A DNA stretch of 33,060 nucleotides, taken from an uncultured Lachnospiraceae bacterium. GTDB taxonomy: Bacteria; Bacillota; Clostridia; Lachnospirales; Lachnospiraceae. A model generated the notes under the pieces. It did no database searches and was not told where the DNA came from. It saw nothing but the letters and a program-made list of their open reading frames with translations. Where the stretch lies: contig CACYNO010000012.1 of the NCBI GenBank assembly GCA_902775895.1, forward strand, positions 1 to 33,060, given 5' to 3'. Below are positions 14,875 through 23,283 of the stretch, one piece after another; position 1 is the first letter of the stretch; the number at the start of each line of letters is the position of its first letter. The translations under genes and the position numbers were made by a program.

Positions 14875-16591
14875 ACATTATGAATGGGATGGAGAAATGC
14901 AAGAAGGCGTGCTTTTTGCCATTCGAAGGCTAGATGAAATACTTTTTTTTTATACTAAAGATACATATAAAGCACCTATATTCAATTCTAAAATGCTTGT
15001 TAACGAATACATTGATGTTTGTAATAAAATTGATTTAAAGTTACTTGACGCAAAAAATGAAGAAAAAATTGTAGAGGAATTAATTTGTAAACTTGAGGCT
15101 GACAAAGAAGCACTTGAATTAATAGGAAAAAATATATTTGAGGAATTCAAAAAGAATTATCAATCGTATAATAAACGAGAAGAACGTCAATATATTGAGT
15201 TATTTAAGTCTAGTTTGAGCGGAAAGGTTTACTTAAAATTAATAAAAGAACATTTATTACTTGCGGTAAAAAAAACCGAGAAAAGTGAGATTGACCGTTT
15301 GTTGCTTCAATTTGTATGTGAGGTCAAGAATATTGGTTATGAACCACGTTTTTTATACAAATGTTTAAATGAACAATTGTGGAATACTGAAATAGTAGAT
15401 TTTGAGAAATTTAAAGGTTTTATAGACTCGTTTTCCGGTAAGATTAAACAATACAAATTGCTAATAGAAGAACAACGTGAACTTGCAGATTTCTGTGTAA
15501 ATCTTGCTAAAGAATATCAGGGAATTAGTTTTTCAAAAATGTCTTCCGAAAAAATCCCAGATTACATGCATAAAACAGATGAAAAGTCTGTTTTTATTGT
15601 GCTCGATTCAATAAAAGCATTGGATGAGTATGCTGCGGTTGAAATGGCAAAATCTATAATAAAAACGTTTGACCATTTCTATTTATTTTATAAACATAGA
15701 TTTAGTAGTTCGGATTCGAAATGCTATGTCTGGATTAATGGGAAATATACAAGTATTCGTCCAGAGGCAAAAGGTATTCAGAAGTCTATAAAGGGTGTCA
15801 AACAAGAAAACCTAATAAAGCGTGCTCGTGGGATGTTTGATTTTGCGACTGAACAACCGGATAATTTTTATAATTTGATACGAATAATGGATATTCACAA
15901 TACGGCTGTTGGTACGGAGTCTGCTTCAAATGCTTTGTTGAGTTTATGGTCAATATCGGAATTGTTGCTTGAAAAAGAAAATGCAATATCATCTGGGAGT
16001 CGTATTAACCAAATAGCAAGCATGATGCAGCCTTTTTTAATATATAATTATATTCAGGGATTGGTAAATCAATTTAAAGATGATTTTGGGAGACTGTATG
16101 AAGAAAAGTGTAAAAGAATACTAAAATCAATCAACGAAGGAACTAATGAACTAGAGAGGATGTATGCATTTATTGTGCTTGATAAATATGATAAATTGCG
16201 AAAAAATTTATATGAAGAATTAAATGAGCATCCTTTGTTAAGATATAGATTATTCTCTTTAAATGATACAATGAGGAGTAACAAAGGTATAAAAAAATTA
16301 ATCGAAAGGCATAAGAAAAAAACAGAATGGCAAATATATAGGATATATCGTTCGAGAAATTGTATTATTCATGACGGTGAAAAAATCAGTCATATTGAAG
16401 ATTTGGTTGAAAATCTACATAGCTATATTGATGAGTTATGTAAGGGAATTATAGAAAATGCATCAAAAAGATTAACGTTTTTTTCAGTTGAGGATTCGAT
16501 ATATGAAATGAAAATTAAAAATAAGTTTTATATGGAAAGATTAGATAAAGCTATTGATGAGGATAATCTTTTTGATTATCTATACTTCTAA
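14861..16591 (+). CDS. Large protein with C-terminal HEPN RNase motif
   Basis: A 576-residue protein that I do not recognise as a named family. Its C-terminal part contains YRSRNCIIHDGEKISHIEDL with Arg499-Asn500 and His504, the R-x4-H signature of HEPN ribonucleases, in the local style of ApeA-type HEPN domains (S/R-R-N-x-I-x-H-x-G). The N-terminal 480 residues are helical and lysine/glutamate-rich with no visible motif and no membrane segment. GGAGG lies 7 nt before the ATG. The gene is strikingly AT-rich compared with the rib region, which suggests transfer. It precedes vsr and a restriction-modification pair, so an antiviral RNase role, perhaps as a backup abortive module, is plausible but unproven. 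Confidence 0.75.
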   Translation: MRKNEHYEWDGEMQEGVLFAIRRLDEILFFYTKDTYKAPIFNSKMLVNEYIDVCNKIDLKLLDAKNEEKIVEELICKLEADKEALELIGKNIFEEFKKNYQSYNKREERQYIELFKSSLSGKVYLKLIKEHLLLAVKKTEKSEIDRLLLQFVCEVKNIGYEPRFLYKCLNEQLWNTEIVDFEKFKGFIDSFSGKIKQYKLLIEEQRELADFCVNLAKEYQGISFSKMSSEKIPDYMHKTDEKSVFIVLDSIKALDEYAAVEMAKSIIKTFDHFYLFYKHRFSSSDSKCYVWINGKYTSIRPEAKGIQKSIKGVKQENLIKRARGMFDFATEQPDNFYNLIRIMDIHNTAVGTESASNALLSLWSISELLLEKENAISSGSRINQIASMMQPFLIYNYIQGLVNQFKDDFGRLYEEKCKRILKSINEGTNELERMYAFIVLDKYDKLRKNLYEELNEHPLLRYRLFSLNDTMRSNKGIKKLIERHKKKTEWQIYRIYRSRNCIIHDGEKISHIEDLVENLHSYIDELCKGIIENASKRLTFFSVEDSIYEMKIKNKFYMERLDKAIDEDNLFDYLYF

Positions 16592-16604
16592 TGGTTGTAT
16601 TTAG

Positions 16605-16637
16605 GTAGACAGGGGACCATTCTCTGCCTTGTTTCAC
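16605..16637 (+). repeat. Dispersed GACAG...TCTC repeat, copy 3
   Basis: AGACAGGGGACCATTCTCTG followed by CCTTGTTTCAC matches the core GGGGAC-n-nTTCTCTG of the copies near 12612 and 32613. It lies between the HEPN gene and vsr, so the repeat also occurs inside the defence block. Confidence 0.55.
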
Positions 16638-16756
16638 TTTGGCAATATATGCATTTTTAGAAATAAGATGGGGAACAATCACTGGGCCCATTCGCTGTGT
16701 AAAGTAAGATTACGTGATAGAGAATATTGTTTGGTTGTTTTGGAGATACATATGTT

Positions 16757-17215
16757 ATGAAAGAAAAAGAGCCTAGATTTCATGGTGAAGTTTCAGAAAA
16801 AAGCCATAAGAATATGAGTCGTATCAGGGGGAAAGATACAAGTATAGAGGTGGTTTTAAGGAAGGCACTTTGGGCTAAAGGATATCGTTTCAGAAAAAAT
16901 CACAAAGAGCTTCCCGGAAGACCGGATATAGCTCTGACTAAATACAAGATTGCTATTTTTTGTGACAGCGAATTCTTTCATGGAAAAGACTGGGAAGTAC
17001 TCAAACCTAAACTGGAAGCCGGAAAGAATCCTGATTATTGGGTTAAAAAAATCGAAAGAAATATGGAGAGAGACTACGAAAAAGATAAGATGTTACGAAA
17101 CAAAGGTTGGGAAGTTATCCACTTTTGGGGAAGGGACATTTTGGATGATACAGATGGGTGCGTTAATACCATAGAAAAAACAATTTTTACGTTAAAAGGG
17201 TCTGAGGTAGAATAA
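16757..17215 (+). CDS. vsr: Vsr-family T:G mismatch endonuclease
   Basis: A 152-residue very-short-patch repair nuclease. It nicks DNA at T:G mismatches created when 5-methylcytosine deaminates, and usually accompanies C5 methyltransferases. Motifs are KNMSRIRGKDTSIE (18-31), LPGRPDIAL with Asp57, IAIFCDSEFFHGKDW (66-79) with His75, and a C-terminal WGRDI. The usual DGCFWHGC/H string reads DSEFFHGK, so the Cys normally present is absent, as in a divergent subfamily. The ATG at 16757 is chosen over a TTG at 16727; GGAG lies 11 nt upstream. Its stop is 1 nt before the restriction gene, which indicates one operon. Confidence 0.9.
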   Translation: MKEKEPRFHGEVSEKSHKNMSRIRGKDTSIEVVLRKALWAKGYRFRKNHKELPGRPDIALTKYKIAIFCDSEFFHGKDWEVLKPKLEAGKNPDYWVKKIERNMERDYEKDKMLRNKGWEVIHFWGRDILDDTDGCVNTIEKTIFTLKGSEVE

Positions 17216-17216
17216 T

Positions 17217-18659
17217 ATGGCGAAAATCGATCATTATTCAGGATATGATAAAACTAATCCGATATCTATAGAGATATATTCTCAAAAAATGATCGGAAAG
17301 ACATTTCGAGAAATATGGGAAGAAGATGATATTAGACATTCAATGATCTTGAGGGAAGAGAGTGTATCTTATGGGACAACAGACGTAGCTGTAGTTAAAC
17401 GCAACAAAGGTAATCTGGGGCAGATCATTGAAGAAAAATTCTTTCATTACAAATGCAATAATGATTCCCGCGCTGATTTTAATGAGGCTGGAGTAGAGTT
17501 AAAAGTTACGCCATATCGTATAAACAAGAATGGTACGTTATCAGCAAAAGAAAGGCTGATACTGACAATGATAGATTATTACGAAGTAGTGAACGAACCC
17601 TTTGAAGAGAGTCATTTTTGGAACAAATCAAAACTGATATTATTGGTCTATTATCTTTACTTGAAAGATGTAAAGGATAATCTCGATTATAAGATAGGAT
17701 ATTCAAGATTATTTACGCCGCCGGAACAAGATCTGAAGATAATAAAACATGATTATTACGTTATCGTATCTAAGATAAAAGCTGGTAAAGCACATGAGCT
17801 TTCAGAAGGAGATACTTTATACCTAGGGGCAGCGCCTAAAGCAGCAACCTCGAAAAACAGGAGAAAACAGCCGTTTAGTGAAGTCCCTGCTAAACCTAGA
17901 GCGTTTGCATTTAAGAACTCTTATATGACATATGTGCTTAATAACTATATCGTTCCGGGAAAAGCAACGTATGAGTCTATAGTGCATGATGATAATGTTG
18001 ATTCTCTTGAAGATCATGTTATTGAAAAGATTGATAGATATAGAGGGTTTTCCGTTGATAAACTATGTTCAGAATTTGAGGTTGAAATTCAAAAAAGGCC
18101 CAAGAATTTAGGAGCGTTGCTTGCATATAGGATTCTTGGAGTGAAAGGCGACCATGCTGAAGAATTTGAAAAGGCTAATATCGTAGTAAAAACTATAAGG
18201 ATTGAAAAAAACGATAAGATTAAAGAGAGCATGTCCTTTCCGACGTTCCGGTTCAAAGAATTGATAAAGGAGGAGTGGGAAGACTCCACATTTGGAAATT
18301 ATCTGCGAGAGACTAGATTTCTTTTTGTAGTTTATAAGTTTGATGAGAATGGTATCCTGCGTTTGCGAGGGTGTCAGTTTTGGAATATACCTTATGATGA
18401 TCTTGAGGTTCAAGTAAAGTCAGTTTGGGAAAAAACAAAGCAAGTGATCAAAGAAGGACTTAAGATCACCATGGTTAATGGAATAAGGAAAAACAATCTT
18501 CCGAAAGCATCTGATAATCCGGTCTGTCATGTAAGACCACATGCTAAAAATGCGATGGATACATATGAACTGCCAGATGGAAGACAATATCTAAAGCAAT
18601 GTTTTTGGTTGAATAATACATATATCTATGGTCAGATAGAAGAAAAGATAAAAAGTTGA
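17217..18659 (+). CDS. Sau3AI/MutH-family type II restriction endonuclease
   Basis: A 480-residue nuclease close in length to Sau3AI (about 490). The N-terminal MutH-like domain contains GQIIEEKFFHYKC (68-80) and RADFNEAGVELKVTPY (85-100), giving the catalytic pattern Glu72/73, Asp87, Glu94-x-Lys96. The C-terminal half (from about residue 240, KNSYMTYVLNNYIVPG) would match the second, inactive MutH-like domain that helps bind DNA in Sau3AI. Members cut GATC. ATG is placed 1 nt after vsr, suggesting coupled translation. The methyltransferase follows 61 nt later behind its own predicted promoter. Confidence 0.88.
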   Translation: MAKIDHYSGYDKTNPISIEIYSQKMIGKTFREIWEEDDIRHSMILREESVSYGTTDVAVVKRNKGNLGQIIEEKFFHYKCNNDSRADFNEAGVELKVTPYRINKNGTLSAKERLILTMIDYYEVVNEPFEESHFWNKSKLILLVYYLYLKDVKDNLDYKIGYSRLFTPPEQDLKIIKHDYYVIVSKIKAGKAHELSEGDTLYLGAAPKAATSKNRRKQPFSEVPAKPRAFAFKNSYMTYVLNNYIVPGKATYESIVHDDNVDSLEDHVIEKIDRYRGFSVDKLCSEFEVEIQKRPKNLGALLAYRILGVKGDHAEEFEKANIVVKTIRIEKNDKIKESMSFPTFRFKELIKEEWEDSTFGNYLRETRFLFVVYKFDENGILRLRGCQFWNIPYDDLEVQVKSVWEKTKQVIKEGLKITMVNGIRKNNLPKASDNPVCHVRPHAKNAMDTYELPDGRQYLKQCFWLNNTYIYGQIEEKIKS

Positions 18660-18684
18660 TCAAAACATAGGATCATGATATGAT
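18656..18684 (+). promoter_or_regulatory. Methyltransferase promoter built on GATC sites
   Basis: TTGATC (-35, 18656-18661), 17-bp spacer and TATGAT (-10, 18679-18684). GATC occurs at 18658 (inside the -35), 18671 (spacer) and 18682 (overlapping the -10). GATCAT and ATGATC (18671-18676 and 18680-18685) also form an inverted repeat. Since GATC is the likely methylation target, the promoter could sense methylation state. Confidence 0.6.
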
Positions 18685-18720
18685 CAGATTATATTTTTGA
18701 AAACTAGAGGAGATACTAAG

Positions 18721-20106
18721 ATGAAAAAAACAGTTTGTGAGCTGTTTGCTGGTGTTGGCGGATTTCGTTGTGGTCTGAATTCAATAAGCACCATAGAAGA
18801 TGCTGATAAGCCGGAGAAGTGGGAAACGGTATGGTTTAGTCAGTGGGAGCCTGCAGATAAAAAAACACAGTGGGCACATTCATGTTATGTAAATCGATTT
18901 GGTAAAAGTTTAGATATAGATGGTAAAGATACGACTAATATTGATATTAACGCTGTCGACAAATCAAAGATTCCAAATCACAATTTGCTTGTAGGAGGGT
19001 TTCCCTGTCAAGACTATTCAGTTGCTTCATCACTAGCCACATCAAAAGGATTGGAAGGTCAAAAGGGGGTCCTTTGGTGGGACATAAGAGAAACACTTGA
19101 AGTAAAAAAAGCACCATTTGTGCTTCTCGAAAACGTAGATCGATTGGTCAAGAGCCCTGCCAGCCAGAGGGGAAGGGACTTTGCTATAATCTTAGCTTGT
19201 TTTAGAGATCTTGGATACATAGTTGAATGGCGTATCATCAATGCAGCAGAATATGGCTATCAGCAGAGAAGAAGACGTATTTTTATATTTGCATATCGTG
19301 ATGACACGGCTTATTCAGCCCGTATCTCAGATGCAATAAAATATAACAATGTAGATGATGAGTGTCACCGAAATGGCATAGGGAGTATGATCTTAAAAGA
19401 AGGTTTCTTCGCAAAGAGTTTTCCTGTTGAACCATGCGATGTCAAACAGATGCGGATAGAAGAACTGCCAAAAGGCATCGGAGAACTTTCAAGTTCTTTT
19501 TCGTTCGCGTTTGAAAATACAGGTGTAATGAAAGATGGTGTTGTTTATACGCTTAGTACAAAGCCTGATTACAATGGAAAACAGATAACATTGGGAGATA
19601 TCATTGAAGACGGAGATGTAGATGCTTCATATTTTGTTCCCCAAGAACGATTATATTACACTTATCCAGAAGTGGATCGAAGTGATGAGACACAAAAAAG
19701 ATTATCTGATACAGAGCGTAGGACGTGGCAATATATCAAGGGTGCAAAAAAACTATTAAGAAAAGCAAAAAATGGTCATGCATATGTTTTCTCAGAAGGT
19801 CCTGTGTCGATGATCGATGAGTATGATAAACCGGCAAGAACCATGTTGACGAGTGAGGGTTCATTTAACAGATCCACCCATATCGTCCGAGATAAGAAGA
19901 CAGGGGATATAAGGTTACTAACACCGATTGAAGTAGAACGTATTCAGGGCTTTCCGTCTGATTGGACAAAGGAGTGTTTAGTGGATGGAAAGATTGTAGA
20001 GATGCCGGTACATAAGCGTCGTTTTATGATGGGAAATGCATTAGTGGTTGATCTCATAAAGCAGATGGAACCGCAGCTGGATGATATTATTGATTCTGAA
20101 AAATAA
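18721..20106 (+). CDS. C5 cytosine DNA methyltransferase (GATC type)
   Basis: A 461-residue 5-methylcytosine methyltransferase paired with the Sau3AI-like nuclease; the target is therefore probably the C of GATC. Standard motifs appear in order: I, ELFAGVGGFRCG (7-18); IV, GGFPCQDYS (92-100) with catalytic Cys96; VI, LLENVD (135-140); VIII, QRRRRIFIF; IX, LTPIEVERIQGFP; X, MGNALVVDL. The target-recognition region lies between VIII and IX. The ATG at 18721 follows GAGGAGA and is preferred over an upstream TTG. It ends 19 nt before the remnant of a truncated gene. Confidence 0.95.
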   Translation: MKKTVCELFAGVGGFRCGLNSISTIEDADKPEKWETVWFSQWEPADKKTQWAHSCYVNRFGKSLDIDGKDTTNIDINAVDKSKIPNHNLLVGGFPCQDYSVASSLATSKGLEGQKGVLWWDIRETLEVKKAPFVLLENVDRLVKSPASQRGRDFAIILACFRDLGYIVEWRIINAAEYGYQQRRRRIFIFAYRDDTAYSARISDAIKYNNVDDECHRNGIGSMILKEGFFAKSFPVEPCDVKQMRIEELPKGIGELSSSFSFAFENTGVMKDGVVYTLSTKPDYNGKQITLGDIIEDGDVDASYFVPQERLYYTYPEVDRSDETQKRLSDTERRTWQYIKGAKKLLRKAKNGHAYVFSEGPVSMIDEYDKPARTMLTSEGSFNRSTHIVRDKKTGDIRLLTPIEVERIQGFPSDWTKECLVDGKIVEMPVHKRRFMMGNALVVDLIKQMEPQLDDIIDSEK

Positions 20107-20125
20107 GTGTATTAAGAAATCTGAT

Positions 20126-21007
20126 ATGACTATCATTTGCCTCGTTGGCGGAGGTCAGGAGATCCATACGGGCGAGGCCGGAATATCTGAATGGATAAAG
20201 TCACTAAATGAAACATTTACACATTGGAAGGTTTACATTTCGCCAAAGCTTACCGACCCGGAATATGCTGAAGGGAAGGTAAATGTGCTGTTGGAGGAAA
20301 ACCGGAATGTCACTTATTCCGAGTGTTTACATTTGGGTGTGAGCCTTAGATCGTATAGGGCGGAGAAGTTATCTGCTTTTGTTCATGCGCTGCTTTCTAT
20401 GGATGACAGTGCGGGTTCTATTTATGCGGAGATCAAGGATAAGTATCCCATCGTTCTGACGAGGGATATGGAGAAGGCTAAGGCCTGGCTTCATAAGCAG
20501 GTGAGGGGGTCGGAGAGGAGCGGGGTGCTTATTACGAAGGAGTCTGCGAGGTATAAGCCGTTAGGGATTCATGTTCTGCCGCCGGGGGATAAGGATGCGG
20601 TGCATTGGTTCCTGGAGGATAAGATTGATACCAGGTCTTCTAATTATCTGGAGGATGCGGCTACGGAGATCCAGGTGCAGGGGTTGGAGCTGGATTATAC
20701 CTGTCTTTTGTGGGATGCGGATATGCGGTATGAGGATGGGGAGTGGCATTTTTACAGATTTAACGGAAGGACTGAGTGGCGGGAGATTTTGGATAATAGT
20801 GAGAGCAGGCATGAGCAGATTAAGTATATGCTGAATGCTTACAGGGTGCTGCTGACCAGAGCCAGGAAGGGGATGGTCTTGTGTGTGCCGGAGGGGAATA
20901 GTCATGTAACGCCTAATGGGTTCCCGGAGGATAGGACAAGGCTGCCGGAGTTTTATGACGGGACGTATGAGTATTTGAAAGGGCTGGGGGTGGAGGAGAT
21001 TGATTAA
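20126..21007 (+). pseudogene. DUF2075-type helicase, 5'-truncated
   Basis: The 293-residue frame matches only the C-terminal half of DUF2075 superfamily-1-like ATPases: TIICLVGGGQEIHTGEAGISEWI, the block ATEIQVQGLELDYTCLLWDADM and the arginine-finger region NAYRVLLTRARKGMVLCVP. The Walker A and B motifs that belong in the missing N-terminal half are absent. The first usable ATG is 19 nt after the methyltransferase stop and has no good ribosome site. The gene was probably cut when the restriction island arrived. Its codon choice, rich in GGG and GAG, is unlike the methyltransferase next to it. A fragment like this should be inactive as a helicase. Confidence 0.75.
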
Positions 21008-21032
21008 TTTTATCAAATAAAGAAGTTGTTGC

Positions 21033-21061
21033 TTGTATGTATATAGAAAATAGTGTAAAAT
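21033..21061 (+). promoter_or_regulatory. Promoter of the DUF4143 ATPase gene
   Basis: TTGTAT (21033-21038), 17-bp spacer and TAAAAT (21056-21061), about 50 bp ahead of the start codon. Confidence 0.6.
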
Positions 21062-21073
21062 GGCATTTCAAAG

Positions 21074-21110
21074 TTACACCATAAATGGTGGGAATATGAA
21101 GAAGGTGTAA
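21074..21110 (+). promoter_or_regulatory. Inverted repeat covering the ATPase ribosome site
   Basis: TTACACC (21074-21080) and GGTGTAA (21104-21110) are exact complements, and the right arm overlaps the AAGGTG ribosome binding site. A smaller ACCAT/ATGGT stem lies at the left. It could hide the site in the mRNA or be a protein operator. Confidence 0.4.
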
Positions 21111-21112
21111 AA

Positions 21113-22387
21113 ATGTTAATTCCAAGAGACAGGTATTTAAATAGGATCATTGACTATATGGGAGATGGGCAGGTCAAAGTTATCACAGGAATCCGAAGAT
21201 GTGGGAAGTCTGTACTTCTTTTTGATTTATTTTTTGATTATCTTATTGGGCAAGGTATAGAACCATCTCAGATCATAAAGATACAGCTGGATCAAAGAAA
21301 AAGTGCTAAGTATCGTAATCCGATCGTTCTTGCTGATTATATTGAAGACCTTATTCGTGATAAAAGCAGAACTTTTTATGTGTTCATAGACGAGATACAG
21401 TTTTGCTATGAAGTTGATGACCCTGATAATGAAGGACAAAAAATTACAGTATATGATCTGTTAAATGAACTAAAATCGTATCCGAATCTGGATGTTTATG
21501 TTACCGGAAGTAATTCCAAAATGCTTTCTCGGGATATAGAAACCCAGTTTAGGGGCAGAGCATCAAAAATTCATGTGTGGCCACTGTCTTTTTATGAATT
21601 TCATAGTTACCATAAAAGAGATAAACGTGATGATTTCGATCAATATATGATATATGGCGGAATGCCATATCTGTTAACAAGAAAAAATGACCAACAGAGA
21701 AAGGATTATCTTACGTCTCTATATGATGAAGTATATATAAAGGATATTGTTGAGAGAAACAATGTACAGAAAGTGGATATCCTTGAGAAGATGTTGGACT
21801 ACTTGAGTTCTTCTGTCAGTTCATTGACCAATCCTACCAATATTGCAAAAGCATTAAAAGAAGTTGAAGATATCAAAACAAATAGTCACACAGTTTCAGC
21901 ATATCTGTCGTATATAGAGGATGCTTTTTTGGTTGAGGAAGCTAAGCGGTATGACATTAAAGGAAAGAGATACTTTGATTATCCGAATAAGTATTACTAT
22001 TGCGATGTGGGACTTAGAAATGCAAGGCTTAATTTCAGGCAGCAGGACCATGGACATATCATGGAGAATGTCATTTTCAATGAGCTTAGAATGAGAGGTT
22101 GTTCTGTAGATGTAGGTGTTGTAGAGGAAAAAACCTCTAAAACAACAAAGCGAAGAGAAATAGATTTTGTCGTAAATTATGGGGATAAAAAGCTGTATAT
22201 CCAGTCTGCATATGAGATTCCAACAAATGAAAAGGCAAAAAGTGAAACAGCGTCTCTAAGATTAACGGATGATTTCTTTCAGAAGATAGTTATTCAAAGG
22301 GATATAGTTGGGCAGTATACTGATGAAGATGGAATTGTCCATTGTAATATTATAGATTTTTTGCTGGATGAAAGTCTATTGCTATAA
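21113..22387 (+). CDS. AAA-type ATPase with DUF4143 domain
   Basis: A 424-residue protein of the common AAA_14/DUF4143 family. Walker A is GIRRCGKS (26-33) and Walker B is FYVFIDEIQ (about 87-95). TGSNSKML and FRGRASKIHVWPLSFYEF follow, as in relatives. The C-terminal DUF4143 part has the nuclease-like stretch ENVIFNELRMRGCSVDVG...REIDFVV. Function is unsettled; such genes are abundant and often mobile, with proposed links to defence or toxin-like roles. It appears complete, ending FLLDESLLL, and has its own promoter. A remnant of another ATPase gene overlaps its last 20 bp. Confidence 0.88.
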   Translation: MLIPRDRYLNRIIDYMGDGQVKVITGIRRCGKSVLLFDLFFDYLIGQGIEPSQIIKIQLDQRKSAKYRNPIVLADYIEDLIRDKSRTFYVFIDEIQFCYEVDDPDNEGQKITVYDLLNELKSYPNLDVYVTGSNSKMLSRDIETQFRGRASKIHVWPLSFYEFHSYHKRDKRDDFDQYMIYGGMPYLLTRKNDQQRKDYLTSLYDEVYIKDIVERNNVQKVDILEKMLDYLSSSVSSLTNPTNIAKALKEVEDIKTNSHTVSAYLSYIEDAFLVEEAKRYDIKGKRYFDYPNKYYYCDVGLRNARLNFRQQDHGHIMENVIFNELRMRGCSVDVGVVEEKTSKTTKRREIDFVVNYGDKKLYIQSAYEIPTNEKAKSETASLRLTDDFFQKIVIQRDIVGQYTDEDGIVHCNIIDFLLDESLLL

Positions 22388-22844
22388 AAAACCATATGAA
22401 AAAAGATTTGCTTTTTTGGAAGTTTCCGATGATGAAGTGGTTACATTGTTGGATTACCCCGGTTATTATCGAAAAATTGATTTGCCTATTCCGACTAACA
22501 GAGATAAGGTTTTGAAGGATCTTGAAGATGAAAAATTTATTTATAAAAACGACGGTGGTAGTTGGGATATAACGAATTATGGTGCACTGATGATAGCAAC
22601 CGATTTTAAGAAGTTCGATGATTTGATTAAACGTAGTGTACGTGTGATACGTTATCCTGACAAATCTCGTCTTAATGGTACGGGAGAACGTGTTTTTTCT
22701 GCGGGCTATGCTGTTTCCTTTGATGATATTGTGTCATATATTTTATCCGTTATTCCGCAGGAAGAGATTATTGAGGGGAGTATCCGCAAGCATAGATATG
22801 CGTTTCCGGAGATGGCTATCAGGGAAGGGCTATTGCTGAGATAG
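22368..22844 (+). pseudogene. Divergent-AAA (AlbA_2/AAA_4) protein, internal fragment
   Basis: The 158-residue frame corresponds to the middle of AAA_4-type putative ATP-binding regulators: LLDYPGYYRKIDLPIPTNRDKVLKDL, GGSWDITNYGALMIATDFKKFDDL, RSVRVIRYPDKSRLNG, GYAVSFDDIVSYILSVIP and FPEMAIRE. Intact relatives have an AlbA_2 domain before this and continue AIRELxANALxHRD after it; both ends are missing. The match stops at AIRE (about base 22825), and the next bases belong to a different gene. The fragment is probably inactive. Confidence 0.75.
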
Positions 22845-23200
22845 TGGACCGGATCGGCGCGGAGGATTATGTCTGGAAGCAGACGCTTTATGACGGCGCG
22901 CGGCTGTATAGTGAGAAGAAGGACTATCTTGCGAACCTGTTAAAGCACACTTCCGGTCACGAGTCATTCAGGCGGTATATGTCTGAGATAAACTGCTCGG
23001 CGTTGGAGAAGTATATTCTTTCTGTCAATGGCGGGAGGGCGCTGACCCATGAGGAGATGATGTTTGTGAAGATATACTGTCACGGCATCGTAGGGCTTGC
23101 CTGTGAGTGGATACTGGGTGAGATCGATTCTACGATAGAAGAGGTTGCGGAAGTCTATGAGCAGTCGATCCCGGAGCCGCTGAAAAAATATCTTTTGTAA
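22826..23200 (+). pseudogene. TetR/AcrR regulator, C-terminal fragment
   Basis: In the frame ending at 23200 the text AIAEIVDRIGAEDYVWKQTLYDGA...YLANLLKHTSGHESFRRY...VKIYCHGIVGLACEWILG matches the C-terminal ligand/dimer domain of TetR-like regulators. The N-terminal helix-turn-helix is gone. Only a GTG at 22844 could start it, and no ribosome site is evident. It is fused directly to the divergent-AAA fragment, so a deletion joined two broken genes here. Confidence 0.7.
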
Positions 23201-23255
23201 ATGAGAGATTTTAATTAATTTCTCTTATTATGAGAGATTTATATGGCATTATGAA

Positions 23256-23283
23256 TTGAAAGTTATGCCTTCATGGATATAAT
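23256..23283 (+). promoter_or_regulatory. Promoter of the ferritin-like gene
   Basis: TTGAAA (23256-23261), 16-bp spacer and TATAAT (23278-23283). It precedes the ferritin-like start by about 85 bp and overlaps a PerR-box-like site. Confidence 0.6.

Noticed and set aside
20126-21007. Complete new helicase gene
   Set aside because: Only the C-terminal half of the family is present, with no Walker motifs or convincing start.
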